A stretch of DNA of 47,839 nucleotides from Mesotaenium endlicherianum (taxonomy: Eukaryota > Streptophyta > Zygnematophyceae > Zygnematales > Mesotaeniaceae): assembly GCA_009602735.1 (NCBI GenBank), contig WELA01000919.1, forward strand, positions 88,051-135,889. The letters run 5' to 3'. Shown here piece by piece: positions 33,801-44,069 of this stretch; positions within the stretch are counted from its first letter, which is position 1; every line of letters starts with the position of its first letter. The translations under genes were made by a program, and so were the position numbers. The notes beneath the pieces are model-generated. The model was not told the DNA's origin and did not search any database. It saw nothing but the letters and a program-made list of their open reading frames with translations.

Positions 33801-35887
33801 CGTGTGCCAGGTGGCGGTGGACATACCGATGCCATGCGGCCACACTGAAGAAGTGCCTTGCTTCCGCAGAGAGGAGGCGCTTTCGTGCCGTGCCCTTGTG
33901 GACAGGGTCGCGCCATGTGGCCACGGTGCCACCATGCCCTGCTCTGAGAAGCTGGAGGACTTTGTATGCCGCGCTCCCGTGGACAAGAAGCTGCCGTGTG
34001 GGCCTGGCCATTCTGCGCGCATGCCTTGCTTCCTGAGCGCGTCGGAGTTTGTATGCCGTACTCGAGTGGACAAGGTGCTGCCTTGCGGCCACTGTGCCCG
34101 CGTGCGTTGCTTCCAGACATTGGAGGGTTTTGAATGCCACATGAAAATCGACAAGGAGATGCCATGCGGCCACCACGCGCGCATGCCCTGCAACCAAGAG
34201 CCGGAGGAGGTTGAGTGCCAGGTGCCGTGCAGGGAGAGGCTGACGCAGTGCGGGCACGAGTGCGTTGGCACGTGCAGCGCTTGCAAGCGGGGGACTCAGC
34301 ACGTGTCGTGTCAGCGGGCCTGCCGGAGCATCCTGCCCTGCGGCGACGCATGCGTGGAAAAGTGTGCCAGCTTCTGCCCGCCCTGCTGGCGCAGGTGCCA
34401 GAGCCGCTGCCGGCATGCCAGGTGCCGGCGCAAGTGCGGCGAGCCGTGCCTGCCCTGCAGGGAGCCGTGTGCGTGGCGCTGCGTTCACTTCTCGTGCGAG
34501 CACCTCTGCCACGAGGTCTGCACGCGGCCGCGCTGCAACGCACCGTGCACGCAACGCCTGCGCTGCGGCCACCCCTGCATCGGGCTGTGCGGGGAGGCGT
34601 GTCCTACCAAGTGCCACACGTGCAACCCGCATCTCTCAGCTGCAAAAGGCGACACAAAGGTGGCTATTGGGGCGGACCGCGAGATGCGTTGCATACAGCT
34701 GGAGGATTGCGGCCACTTGTTTGAAGTGGCAACTTTGGACCGCTGGATGGACGCACAGAATACCTGCAGCCCTTTGGATGTTGCCTCAGACGCGGAGCAT
34801 GATGCCACCACCAGAGGCGGTCTGAGGCCGCCAGCTGTTCCAGTCAAGCTCAAGGAGTGGTATGTACGCACTCGTTAGCACCTGGCCCACTGGCTGATTC
34901 TCGGAGCACTCCTAGTTGCAGTAAGGCTAGCCTTAGGGCTAGGGCATCTTACTCACCGCATGACATTGGAGCACGCATACTGACGGTCCAGATTGTTGGC
35001 TGCGTGTCTACCACCACGCTGGCATGCACCAAACTTCACTCTAGATGTAGTTAGGTGGTCAGTGCCCACGCCAGGTATGCATCCAGATCTGCACGGTCCG
35101 TTCAGCACCTGGTGTTTGAGATTACCCACCACAGGCCCCCAGCCCTGCTCTGACATGTGGCTTCTTTCTGGCTGCCACACTTACCTGCGCAGTGCGCGTT
35201 GCGCGACCCCTCTCTCGCTTTGTTGTCTTTGCTGTGCATGACGTGCGCAGCCCCGAGTGCGGGACTCCCATCAGGAGGACCACTGGGCGCTACTCCAACA
35301 TAGTGAAAGAGCGCCTCGGGAGGCTCGAGGCCGTGAAGCGTCAGATCGTTGGATACGATGCCGTCAATAAAGGGAATCTGCTGCTGACCGGCAGTCACCC
35401 CAAGTTTGCCGAGCAGAAGTTCCGGCAGGCCCTCCACTGCAACCCCCGCCTGCCCGGCGCCCACCACGGCCTGGGGTTGGCTCTGCTCGCGCAGCAGTAT
35501 TGCCAGAGTGCGCTGAAGCATTTCTACGCTGTTGCGCGCAGCAGCCCTCTCAGAGACGTCATCCCTGGGGGCCTCGAGGCCATTGTGAGGGGGGATGGCC
35601 GCGCTGGCTTGTTGCCAGCTGGCAATCTCCCCGTCTCGGGGCCTGCCGACTCGGCCTTGCAAATTGAAGCGCTGCTTCTCATGGCCGAGACGATTCCGCG
35701 CGTCAGAGCCCAAGCTTATCTTGATGTCATTCAGATCTGTGACACCGTTCTGAGTATTGAGCCCGAAAACGCCGCGGCCAAGGAGATGAAGAAGCAGGCA
35801 CAAATTCACTTTTTCCCACTTTCTGCGAGCCATCGAGCACAAGTGGTGAACAGGACAATGAGAGAAGTGGGCAAAAAGGGCCAGTGA
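27893..35887 (+). CDS. ZNFX1: ZNFX1-like RNA helicase, copy B: PB1-like, SF1 helicase, expanded NFX1 fingers, RZ finger lost (4 exons)
   Basis: Exons 27893-28880, 29346-31685, 32335-34859 and 35251-35887, with the same intron positions and phases as copy A; about 2160 residues if one extra base near 28361 is ignored. Start MLRIKIQYIDTTKM follows an in-frame TAG. The PB1-like domain has a weakened acidic motif, and the CCCH finger of copy A is absent. Helicase motifs are intact: GPPGTGKTF, LVVCYTNHALDQFL, VVEEAAEVLE, LIGDHQQLRP, HRMRP, DNYQGEECD and VALSRARMG. An acidic, Gln/His-rich insertion (about 30960-31240) separates the two RecA parts. The zinc-finger region includes eight 27-residue CGH modules (33574-34227). 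The exon 3-4 junction yields KLKECPECGTPIRR. Translation stops at TGA 35885-35887, where family members have the Trp of GHWYEC. It could be a functional truncated paralogue or an early pseudogene; the unbroken helicase argues for recent selection. Confidence 0.88.
33574..34227 (+). repeat. Eight-unit tandem array of a 27-residue NFX1-type zinc module
   Basis: In-frame array within exon 3 of copy B. Seven units of 27 residues and one of 29 follow (V/I)D/E-K-x-(M/L)-P-C-G-H-x5-C-x8-C-x3. Unit 1 begins VDKVMPCGHDTRVRC and unit 8 begins IDKEMPCGHHARMPC. Copy A has only one unit at the same place (VDKAMPCGHRALMPC). Unit 6 carries a two-residue insertion (CGPGH), which may disturb its metal site. 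The second residue pair varies (VEK in units 2-3, VDI in unit 4, VDR in unit 5). Confidence 0.9.
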
Positions 35888-35980
35888 TATGAGTGCCTCC
35901 AAGGCCATGTGTTTGCTGCTGGAGAGGGTGGCGGGGCCCTGGATGTTTTAAAATGCCCCAATTGTACAGCTGAAAGCTGA
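35885..35980 (+). pseudogene. Decayed RZ zinc-finger remnant downstream of copy B stop
   Basis: Reading on in frame past the TGA gives YECLQGHVFAAGEGGG, then LKCPNC, then a second TGA at 35978-35980. This aligns with the RZ finger of copy A (YECPNGHIYTIGNCG then CPDCG). The TGA replaces the TGG (Trp) codon, the preceding His is Gln, and the central Cys is now Gly. Two of the ligand pairs remain recognisable, so decay seems fairly recent. Confidence 0.8.
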
Positions 35981-36432
35981 AGCGGGTGTGATCGAGAGTA
36001 TTATGACAATTGAAGATCATTCGCTAATGACTGTACCATTGCTAGTATATACATCGACTGTAAGTATGCTGAGAGCTTGCAAGGAAAAAAACCAGCTATA
36101 GACCAGTGACATACACGCACTTAAATGTACAGTCGAATGAGGAGCAAGGTTTGAACAGCACATTGTTGGTCCCATCCAGTCTACCTATATAGTGATACAT
36201 CAATGGTTTTTTCATGTGTCACATCAATCATTGCACAAGAAAATGGTTCCACGACAATCCCAATGTCCCACAGTGCTGGTTTCTCCTTAACAATCAGCCT
36301 TCCATGGCAACATGTTCAATGACTCATAATTCATCGCATCCAAAAGGGCCTCCTGCTACTTCTATGGAGTTTATTTCCTGAAATGACTGTCTAGTAGCAA
36401 GTAGCGTTATTCTTTCAACCAGCGCAGCGTCA
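35981..36432. other. Intergenic between convergent copy B and GCK-domain gene
   Basis: AT-rich, no coding frame. It should contain the 3' UTRs of both convergent genes. Nothing else is seen. Confidence 0.5.
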
Positions 36433-38196
36433 TTAACTCCTCTCCTGCCCCTCTGACCCAGTGCTCTCATTGTGCGAAGTCGCAAGCAAAGTCGTTGCCG
36501 GCAACTCCGACGTCACTTCGGGGATGCTTTCCCGACCTCTAGATTCCTCCCCCTCCAGGTTACTTTGGGAGGCGCTCCCATCTTGCCGAAGGCTCCCCAA
36601 GCTGCCACCATCCACCTGATGGCCTGAAACACTGCCTGCTTCTCCCTCACCACTCACAGGGGGGCTATCAGCCTGCTGACTACCACTACCAATGCCGTCA
36701 CTTGCCCCTGCACTCGCATCTGCACTCGTCCCTGCACTCGTCTCGGCGCTAGCGTCAGCAGTCTCTGACTCTTCCTCTGCCTCCGCCATGCCCTTCTCGG
36801 CCTCGAGCACTGGGCCGTAGTACTCAGGGTTGGCCTTCATGCACACTGACAGCTCGTGGGTCATGGCCACACATCGCGACACGATGCTGTCACTATCCTT
36901 CTCCGCCGCATCGACGCAATCCTCCCACTCCGTGAACTGCTTCCCGCAGGGCCCTGCCTTCATGAAAGCACAGAAGGGGCACTCTGCCTCCTCCTCCTCC
37001 ACCTCTGCTGCAGGAGTCGTCGCGCCTGCTGCCGCCGCGGCCGTTTCCCCTGCAACCTCTACGTGGGCCGCCTCTTCCCCCTCGCCCCCCTCGCCTCCCC
37101 CCTCCCCATGCTCCTGCGCGTCTTGTGTTGCTTCGCCGCGAGCTCCAGCTTCAACGCCTTCTTGTCGATCCGCCTCCGCGCCGAGAACCCTTGCCAGCCC
37201 TGCAGACTTTCCGCCGTCGCCCCCGTTCCCACCGTCCCCCTCACTCGGCTGCTGAGTTCCTGTCACGGCGTCTACGGCGTCTTTGACGATCGCAGCCGCA
37301 GTTGCCACCCCATCGGCGATGCTATCCAGCACCACCCACTCGCCACTGCCTGTCTCCGACGTGCCCGTCCCTGCACCCCCCTCACCTCCGGGCGCAGGCT
37401 CCTCCTGCCGTGGGCTATCTTCAGGCTGTGCCTCCTTCCCCCCCCCCTCTCCCCGTCCCCCTCCCTCCTTCTCCGCCTTGCCCAGAGCTTCCCTTACAAA
37501 GTCCTCCACAGCTTCCTCTGCTGCTGCACCCGCCTCCACAAGCTGATGGACTAGCTGCCTCACCCCGCTACCCTGCTGAGGCGCAGGCTCCTCCAGCTGT
37601 GAGCTTTTTTCAGGCTGTGCCTCCTTTCTCCGCCCCTCTCCCTCTCCCCGTCCCCCTCCCTCCTTCCCCACCTTGCCCAGAGCTTCCCTTACAAAGTCCT
37701 CAACAGCTTCCTCTGCTGCTGCACCAGCCTCCACAAGCTGAAGGACGAGCTGCCTTACCTCGCTGCCTACCCCTGCAAGTGCTCCCTCCTGGTGCCCCTC
37801 TCCATGTGCTTCTGCTGCCTCCCCACCGGCACCGAGACTGGAAGGGCGCTCCTCGAGAGGCGTCTCCGCCTCACCCGAGTCACCCGACTGCCGACTGCTG
37901 CCCTCATCCCCCCCTCCTCCTGCTGCAGCCGCCTTGCTCGCGGCAGGATCGTCGGAGCCAGACACAGAGGCGCCAGAGAAAATGGCAGCACCTGCGTCGC
38001 CGTGGGGCACCTCTGCGCCTCCCTGCGGCTGCTCTGCCTGCTCCTCCGGAATGGATACCTCTGCATCTGATAACAGGGAGCTCACTCTCTCCTCGTCTGT
38101 GTCCGGCACTGCGTGTCCTCCCTCCTGCCCTCTCCCCTCTGCCCCCCCTGTTGCCTCTACTCCCTCTGGCTCATGTGCCAGCGCCTCCAATTGCAC
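36433..38196 (-). CDS. GCK-domain (Cys-rich) protein with long acidic/Ala-Gly-rich N-terminus
   Basis: A single open frame of 587 codons. Residues about 404-462 form a GCK domain: CPFCAFMKAGPCG, then F-x2-WEDCVDAAE, a Cys, then LSVCMKANPEYYGPVL. This plant Cys-rich module is of unknown biochemical role, and its Cys spacing recalls twin-Cys (CHCH/MIA40-like) folds. The N-terminal 400 residues are low-complexity and acidic (Glu/Gly/Ala), with a 65-residue tandem duplication at about residues 147-270 whose core VEAGAAAEEAVEDFVREAL is predicted amphipathic helix. The C-terminal 125 residues are Ser/Gly/Glu-rich. The Met at 38196 is the first in frame. A further 5' exon is possible, as GC-rich coding texture begins abruptly there. 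Confidence 0.75.
   Translation of the reverse strand: MQLEALAHEPEGVEATGGAEGRGQEGGHAVPDTDEERVSSLLSDAEVSIPEEQAEQPQGGAEVPHGDAGAAIFSGASVSGSDDPAASKAAAAGGGGDEGSSRQSGDSGEAETPLEERPSSLGAGGEAAEAHGEGHQEGALAGVGSEVRQLVLQLVEAGAAAEEAVEDFVREALGKVGKEGGGRGEGEGRRKEAQPEKSSQLEEPAPQQGSGVRQLVHQLVEAGAAAEEAVEDFVREALGKAEKEGGGRGEGGGKEAQPEDSPRQEEPAPGGEGGAGTGTSETGSGEWVVLDSIADGVATAAAIVKDAVDAVTGTQQPSEGDGGNGGDGGKSAGLARVLGAEADRQEGVEAGARGEATQDAQEHGEGGGEGGEGEEAAHVEVAGETAAAAAGATTPAAEVEEEEAECPFCAFMKAGPCGKQFTEWEDCVDAAEKDSDSIVSRCVAMTHELSVCMKANPEYYGPVLEAEKGMAEAEEESETADASAETSAGTSADASAGASDGIGSGSQQADSPPVSGEGEAGSVSGHQVDGGSLGSLRQDGSASQSNLEGEESRGRESIPEVTSELPATTLLATSHNESTGSEGQERS
37390..37758 (-). repeat. 195-bp tandem duplication within the GCK-domain gene
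   Basis: Two in-frame units with a 195-base period (65 residues). Each runs from VRQLV(L/H)QLVEAGAAAEE to KEAQPE...EEPAP; unit borders are at about 37758-37564 and 37563-37390, the second slightly shorter. Nucleotide identity in the core is high, so the duplication is recent. Confidence 0.85.
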
Positions 38197-39074
38197 GTGG
38201 TGGGGCTCGATTGGATGCCCACGGGGATCCTCTGCATGACAGGCGCGTCAAATGTCATCTCCCCACTCCCACTCGTGTGTAAGTCCTTTCTGGCAGCCTT
38301 CAAGCTCAGTCGTGCAGACAGTGGCCAGTTAATTGTTTTTTTTATTTTTTGGGGCAGCATGTCTAGGAATGGAGGAGGTCAGCAAAGATTCTTCCAAATG
38401 AAAAATCCCGATGGAGACATAATAGGGGCAAACACATTTACACTTAACCATGCATTGAGCTTGACAGAAAGAGAGGAGTGCATGCGAGGAATCCCATATG
38501 GTCAGACAACAAGGGTTTATGAGAGCGAGAAATGACTGAGTTGACTCTACGTCAGTGACTCCTAGCCGACACGGAGACGTATATTGCTTCCACAAACGTA
38601 TGCATCACATTTTTTGCCACAGATACTTTAACATCATCTCCCCTTTCTCAATGTAAAGATCATTCTTAGCAGCGGTCTCAAGGAGTTGAAGTGTAGAACC
38701 AACAACAGTTGAAGGGCCCATTTTATTCATTTTATTCATTTTAGACAGCTACTAGAATTTGATTCAAAAGGTAGTGCAATATAGTCAACCGACACTCCAG
38801 GTCTAAATACACTAACGATACTAGTGACCTCATGCGTCACTGGCCCTCAGACAGTCAAAAAGAGTGAACCCAACTGCAAAACACCTTAACTAAACTACAC
38901 CTGTTATCTCCAATTTTAGCGATAGCAAATCTGTCAAACACTGATTCACCCCCCCCCTCCTCGGTCCCCCTCTTATAAAGCAACCCCAAGATGTCTTCCT
39001 TGAAATCAACAAGCTCATTCTCCAAGATGTCTTTTTAATCCTGCACAACTGAAGTGGTTGGTGAGGATAAAAAA
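38197..39074. other. Intergenic, AT-rich; no gene recognised
   Basis: About 0.9 kb between two minus-strand genes. No domain-bearing frame. It may contain the promoter or 5' UTR of the GCK-domain gene and the 3' part of the small mitochondrial-like gene. Confidence 0.45.
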
Positions 39075-39344
39075 TTAGTACGAACCTGTTGTTAAGCGCT
39101 CCCCAATAAGGGCAGACCCGGCTAGACCCAGTATCGCTATTGCTGTAAAAAAAGGATCGTTGTCATTGATCCCTTTTGGAAATCGACCTGAGCTCATTTG
39201 AGCATCCTTCACGAAAGCAGTCGCACTCAGTGAGCGAGCTAACCGAGGGCCAGCCTGCTGGGTCCTGTGCTGATACCTATGCACGGGAAACAATGACTTT
39301 GCTGCGTTACAAAAGCCCCGACTCTTGCATAATCTGGCCAGCAT
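39075..39344 (-). CDS. Small probable mitochondrial membrane protein (family unknown)
   Basis: An 89-codon frame. The first 45 residues are rich in Arg/Lys/Ser/Ala and lack acids (MLARLCKSRGFCNAAKS...), typical of a mitochondrial presequence. After SSGRFPKGINDNDP comes a hydrophobic segment FFTAIAILGLAGSALIG, long enough for one membrane span, then a short tail. This layout resembles small subunits of respiratory complexes or inner-membrane organisers, but I do not recognise the family. A GTTCGT at the end of the frame could be a donor, so a further 3' exon is possible. Confidence 0.45.
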   Translation of the reverse strand: MLARLCKSRGFCNAAKSLFPVHRYQHRTQQAGPRLARSLSATAFVKDAQMSSGRFPKGINDNDPFFTAIAILGLAGSALIGERLTTGSY

Positions 39345-40424
39345 CTTGTTGAATATCGAGGGTAACGTCAGAGGACTCTCACGGGTCTAAAGCTGCTAGA
39401 CCTTGAACTATTAGAGAGCATCACGAGGCCGGGAGCTGATACTTTCCTCCCACAGTAGTCGCTCACTGAACTGCGCGAGAGGTCAAGCTGCCCTCAGCAA
39501 ACCTCAGCACAACACTGATCTGCCGCATGAAGTTGCATGAGGCAGCAAGACTTCGACCCACTTCGTACTGCACTTGAAGCAACTGAAGCCCACTTGAAGC
39601 AACTCCAGGCTGCTTTCAGAGCAAAAAGTGGTTTGAAGACGCCACGTTTCAGACTTATACCCTCGTTGTCCCGGATACTTGGATTCGAGTCAGAATTAGT
39701 AACTCAACTTAGTTTTCTCGTACTTGTTCGTACACGTACACAAAGTGGTCCTTGAAGCTGCCTTGAAGTGCCTTGCATGAGGGCAGTTGATAACGGGCAG
39801 ACTGGAGCAGTCGAACCAAGTCGAACACACGAAAATTTCCGTTCCCACTTCAAATTGCTCCACTGGCCCCCCACGACGAGGCGGGAAAGCCGCCATAAAG
39901 GGGTTTGTTAAATCCCCGGTTCAGGATCTCTCATGTCTCACAAATCCTCCCCTGCATACATATTCAGTGTCTCCATGGGTACCATTGACTGCCAGCGCAT
40001 GCCAAGGACCACCAAGGACCACGGGCCAACCTGGGCAGTCCCAATCGTCCCCATAGCTTCTGCAGAACAAGTGGGGATTACCCGTTCAGATGGCATGAGC
40101 TATCGGTATGCCTGATATGCCCCCTTAAATGCCACATGATGAAGATTCTCGACCAATGCCGGAAGGGGTTGGAGGTGGTCCGCCAAAGGGGCATCCGCCA
40201 ACCCTCACCCGTATATATAGCCACCAGCGACCATAAAGTTGTAGAAGCAACCTTACAGAGAAAGTTTCTCCCAGGGTGAGCATTTCTGCGGGATCATGGG
40301 GCATCATCCCCAAGTTTGACCCAGGCTTGTCATCGACTGATTATATCTCACGCTCTTAACCACGTTTTAATCTACATCTTGGACTAACTCAGCTTCTCTG
40401 GTCATCACCAAGGAGCTCCCCGGG
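39345..40424. other. Divergent upstream region shared by the small mitochondrial-like gene and TBP
   Basis: About 1.1 kb between divergent starts with no coding frame of note. It must hold both promoters. A TATA-like box lies at 40212-40219 (separate entry). Several GAAGCAACT/TTGAAG phrases repeat at 39567-39605. Confidence 0.5.
40212..40219 (+). promoter_or_regulatory. Candidate TATA box of the TBP gene
   Basis: TATATATA flanked by GC-richer sequence, 205 bases before the TBP start codon. Transcription would start near 40240-40250, leaving a 5' UTR of about 180 bases. A TBP gene driven by its own binding site would fit autoregulation, but this is inferred only. Confidence 0.4.
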
Positions 40425-43400
40425 ATGGCTGAGCTGGAGGGCAGCCAGCCAGTGGACCTTGCCAAGCATCCCTCTGGAATTGTTCCTACGCTGCAGTGAG
40501 TATCCAGTGGAAAGTTACCGCATGGTAGAGATGTTCAGATGCTTCTAATAACCAACCTAACAGTCAATAGCAGTCATTCTGCGAGTTGCTCATTGAAGCG
40601 CTGATAACTCACTATACCTGTACGGATATGTCACACGGTCCTCCTGCCTCTGTATGCGGCAGGAATATTGTGTCAACCGTGAACATGGACTGCAGGCTGG
40701 ACCTGAAGGAAATTGCGCTTAGAGCCAGAAATGCTGAGTACAATCCGAAGGTAGGCACTATCAGCACCACTTTCACGCTCATCATGTTGGTGGTGGTGTT
40801 GTCTGTGGTACGGAACACAGTCCTCAGAATGTGCTAGTATAATTTGGAAAAATGACACGGGAGAACAATTTTTAATCGACTTCATGAATATCAAGTAATG
40901 TCACAGGCTTCCCTAAGTGCTGGCTTTTCATGCTGGACGGACCAATTGATTGACGTCGAACTTAACTTGTGAAAATGGATACGAAAAGCACTGAACTGCA
41001 AGTTTGAAGGAGATTGACACGGTGAACAACTTCCCTCTATTCTGCTGCAGCGTTTTGCTGCCGTGATTATCAGAATACGAGAGCCCAAGACTACAGCTCT
41101 AATATTCGCATCAGGCAAGATGGTGAGTCCACCATGGAGTGCATACCTCCCCTGCTGACATAGCTGCGTAAAGGAAGCTTCCTGATGGCAGTGAAGTGGT
41201 AACCAGGAATTGGCCTACTCCGTATGGCCTCCTGACGACATCATCATAGGCCCTGTTGGTGACATCAGCGCAACTTTAGGCCTTGTTGGGAGCTTGGGAC
41301 CTGTACATATTGATGCACGACGAGCCCTGTGTTTCTGAAGCAGAATAACTGTGCTTGAACTCGTCCACTAGTCCCAGCATCTCCTGTCCATGTGCGCTGT
41401 CTTTCCCCTGCTGTAGTCATCTGTTCCATCTGCAACAGCCGCCGATGTTGAACCACATTCCTTTGGCCTGCCTCTGGCCCTCCCTGCACAAGCTTCTGAG
41501 CAAGCACTCCATGAACGAGATGACATGGCGTGCTGGGTGCTCATCACTCGCATGCCCGACCTTTGCTGCAGGTCTGCACTGGCGCCAAGAGCGAAGACCA
41601 GTCCAGGCTGGCGGCACGCAAGGTAAATCGCTTGCGCGCCTGAGAAAGCTCTTGCGTAGAAGCACAGTAATTGAGTGGAATCCTTCTGAGAAGAAAGTTG
41701 TCACACAAGCAGATGATGCCCAAAGCCAGTCTCATGTGCGCTTTTCACCCCCATGTGGCACCGCCAGAAGCCACATGGCTTGCTGCAGCGTTAGCTTTGG
41801 ATTTTATTGCTGTGTGCCAGCGTAAGCGCACGAGCCTGAAGAACGTGTTCAGTAGCGTTCCCCCGATCAGAACGTTCCTGGTGCCTCGTGTGTCTCCCTG
41901 CGAGATGCATGCGTGCAGCATGCAGGCAAGCTCAAGGCCCCCCTGTCTCACCTGGTTATGTCTGAACACTCCCTCTGTCCCCTCCTGCTCGGCTCTTCTC
42001 GCAGCTTCCGGCCCCTCTGCGGCCGCTAAATAGCTTGATGGTATTTTTGCTGGAAGGCATAGCTAGGGCACTGATAGCTCTGGGGAGGGAGGGCTTGTCT
42101 CTTGTGTGGCCCGTGCAGTACGCTAGAATCATCCAGAAGCTGGGCAACGACCAAGTGCGCTTCAAGGTACGCCCCCCCTGGCTGTACACCTCCCCTGGCG
42201 CGTACCTCACCTCCTGCATGCTCTCCGTGCGTTTCAACGTCTCGTGCCCACGTCAGCTGCCACGCTTCCCACGCATGCTCGCATGCTCGCTGGTAGCACG
42301 TAGGGGCCTTCTCTCCCCGGCCTTTGGTGTCTCTGTGTCGCGCCTCAGTCGAAGGCCCCTGGCCTGGGCCACATGCGTGGCAGGGCCAGAGCGAGGCTCC
42401 TGGAACTTGTGGCTCTCTTCTCTTGCCTGTATGAAGGCTTGCTTGAGTGGAAGGGAGCACCGCCCCCTAGAATAGAGCCCCCCCCTTGTGGAGGTGGGCC
42501 CCTCAGCCTGGCTGGCAGAGGAGGCAGGGGAGGGAGAGTGGGCCTCTCAGCGTGCGTGGTGGGCTCACCCACCCTTGTCCTTTGGCTGGCCTCATTGCTG
42601 CTCTCCCTGGATGCATGGGATGGGATGGGATAGGTGGGGTGCATGCCTGACTGAGGCTGACTGGGATGGGATGGGATGGGACGGTGGTGGTGATGTGTTG
42701 CCGCTGCAGGACTTCAAGATTCAGAACATCGTGGGGTCGTGCGACGTCAAGTTCCCCATCCGCCTGGAGGGCCTCCAGATTGCCCACCAGCACTTTTCCA
42801 GCGTGCGTTGCGCGGCCTCCTCCTCCTCCTCCTCCCCCTCCTCCTGCTGCTGCTGCTACTTTCCCTCCCTCCTTCCTCCCCCCCCTTCGTACTTCATCTC
42901 CTGTCACCCAATGGCAGAGTGTGGCTGAGTGGGGATTGTGTGCAGTGTAGCGCTTAGCCTGGCTCTGGTTTCTTTTGCAACAGCAGAAGCGCGCCGCCGT
43001 TGTTGCAGGCCGTCACTAGACTTGGACGACCAGTCGGTTCTGCATTGTGCAGATGCCCTCACACTCGCGCAGACGAGCACATTGCAGCATAGGTGCAGAG
43101 CTTCGCGTGCATGTGCGCTCACGTGCGCGCGTGCATGCTTACGTGCTCGCGTCTTTGTGTGTGTGTGCGTGTGTGTGTCTCTATGTGTGCGCGCTTGCAC
43201 GCGTGCACACATGCGTGCGTGCCGAGTGTGATTGGTGCCAGCATGGGGGCTTGTGCCTGTGCTCTGGCCGTGCCTCATGAGATGGCAGCCAGCTTGATGC
43301 TGGGGTGGGGCCTGCAGGGGCAGGGCGAGGGGGCCAGGCTGGCAGGCTGCGGTCGCGCAACTGACGCTTGTGTCCTCCTGCATGCTGCGCGGTGCTGTGC

Positions 43401-43918
43401 CTTCGTGCTCGCGTGCAGTATGAGCCGGAGCTGTTCCCGGGCCTCATCTACCGGATGAAGCAGCCCAAGATTGTGCTGCTCATCTTTGTCTCGGGGAAGA
43501 TTGTTCTCACCGGCGCCAAGGTAGGCGGGCACGCCAGGGGGCACGCATAAGGCCCGCACTCTTGAATTAACAACTGGCGGGCTTCATGTTGTGACTTGCG
43601 CCTCACTCGCTTGCCCACTCTGCGTGCTTGAAAATGGGATAAGCCTTCTTGCCCTTCAAGCGCTTGCGGCTGCTGCTGCCACATTCTTGATGTGCTGTCA
43701 AAATGCCACCTGCCGTGTTTCATCGCTGATGTGTGGGCCAGCTGGCGGGCAGGCAAAGGGTCTAGGAGCCTCGCATGAAGTTATGACAGCCAGGGAAGGC
43801 TAAGAGTTGTAGGGAGGAGCGTCCGATCAGGAAGCACGATCCCCACACCCTGCAATTGCCACTCACATGCCCCGGGGCCTTTATGTGCTCTCCCCCTCTC
43901 GTTTCCCTCCCCCCCCCC

Positions 43919-43956
<38 letters not shown>

Positions 43957-44069
43957 GTGTGTGTGTGCGTGTGTGTGTGAGCGCGCGCGTGTGCGTGCAG
44001 GTCCGACAGGAGATCTATGACGCCTTTGAGAACATCTACCCTGTGCTGAACCAGTTTCGAAAAGCGTGA
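40425..44069 (+). CDS. TBP: TATA-binding protein, TBP (8 exons, complete)
   Basis: General transcription factor that binds the TATA box and nucleates preinitiation complexes of the nuclear RNA polymerases. Exons: 40425-40495, 40663-40750, 41051-41122, 41572-41622, 42119-42166, 42710-42802, 43419-43520 and 44001-44069; all GT-AG, phases consistent, 197 residues against about 200 in land plants. The N-terminus [18 protein letters not shown] is plant-like. Both saddle repeats are complete: [19 protein letters not shown] to [15 protein letters not shown], and [19 protein letters not shown] to [17 protein letters not shown]. All four DNA-kinking Phe are present (RFAAV, LIFASG, ELFPG, LIFVSG). The oddity is the inter-repeat linker, which reads [10 protein letters not shown] where most TBPs have KLGFPAKFK. 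Introns carry microsatellites (GGGAT, CT and GT runs). Confidence 0.97.
42618..42682 (+). repeat. (GGGAT)n tracts in TBP intron 5
   Basis: Two clusters of GGGAT pentamers (about 42618-42632 and 42663-42681) just before the acceptor of TBP exon 6. Confidence 0.75.
43921..43990 (+). repeat. (CT)n plus (GT)n microsatellite before TBP last exon
   Basis: About sixteen CT units followed by a GT/GC run ending ten bases before the acceptor at 44000. The CT run could serve as an extended polypyrimidine tract. Confidence 0.85.

Noticed and set aside
35885..35887. Selenocysteine recoding of the copy B TGA
   Set aside because: The family has Trp here, not Cys or Sec. The flanking ligands have also decayed, so a nonsense mutation is simpler.
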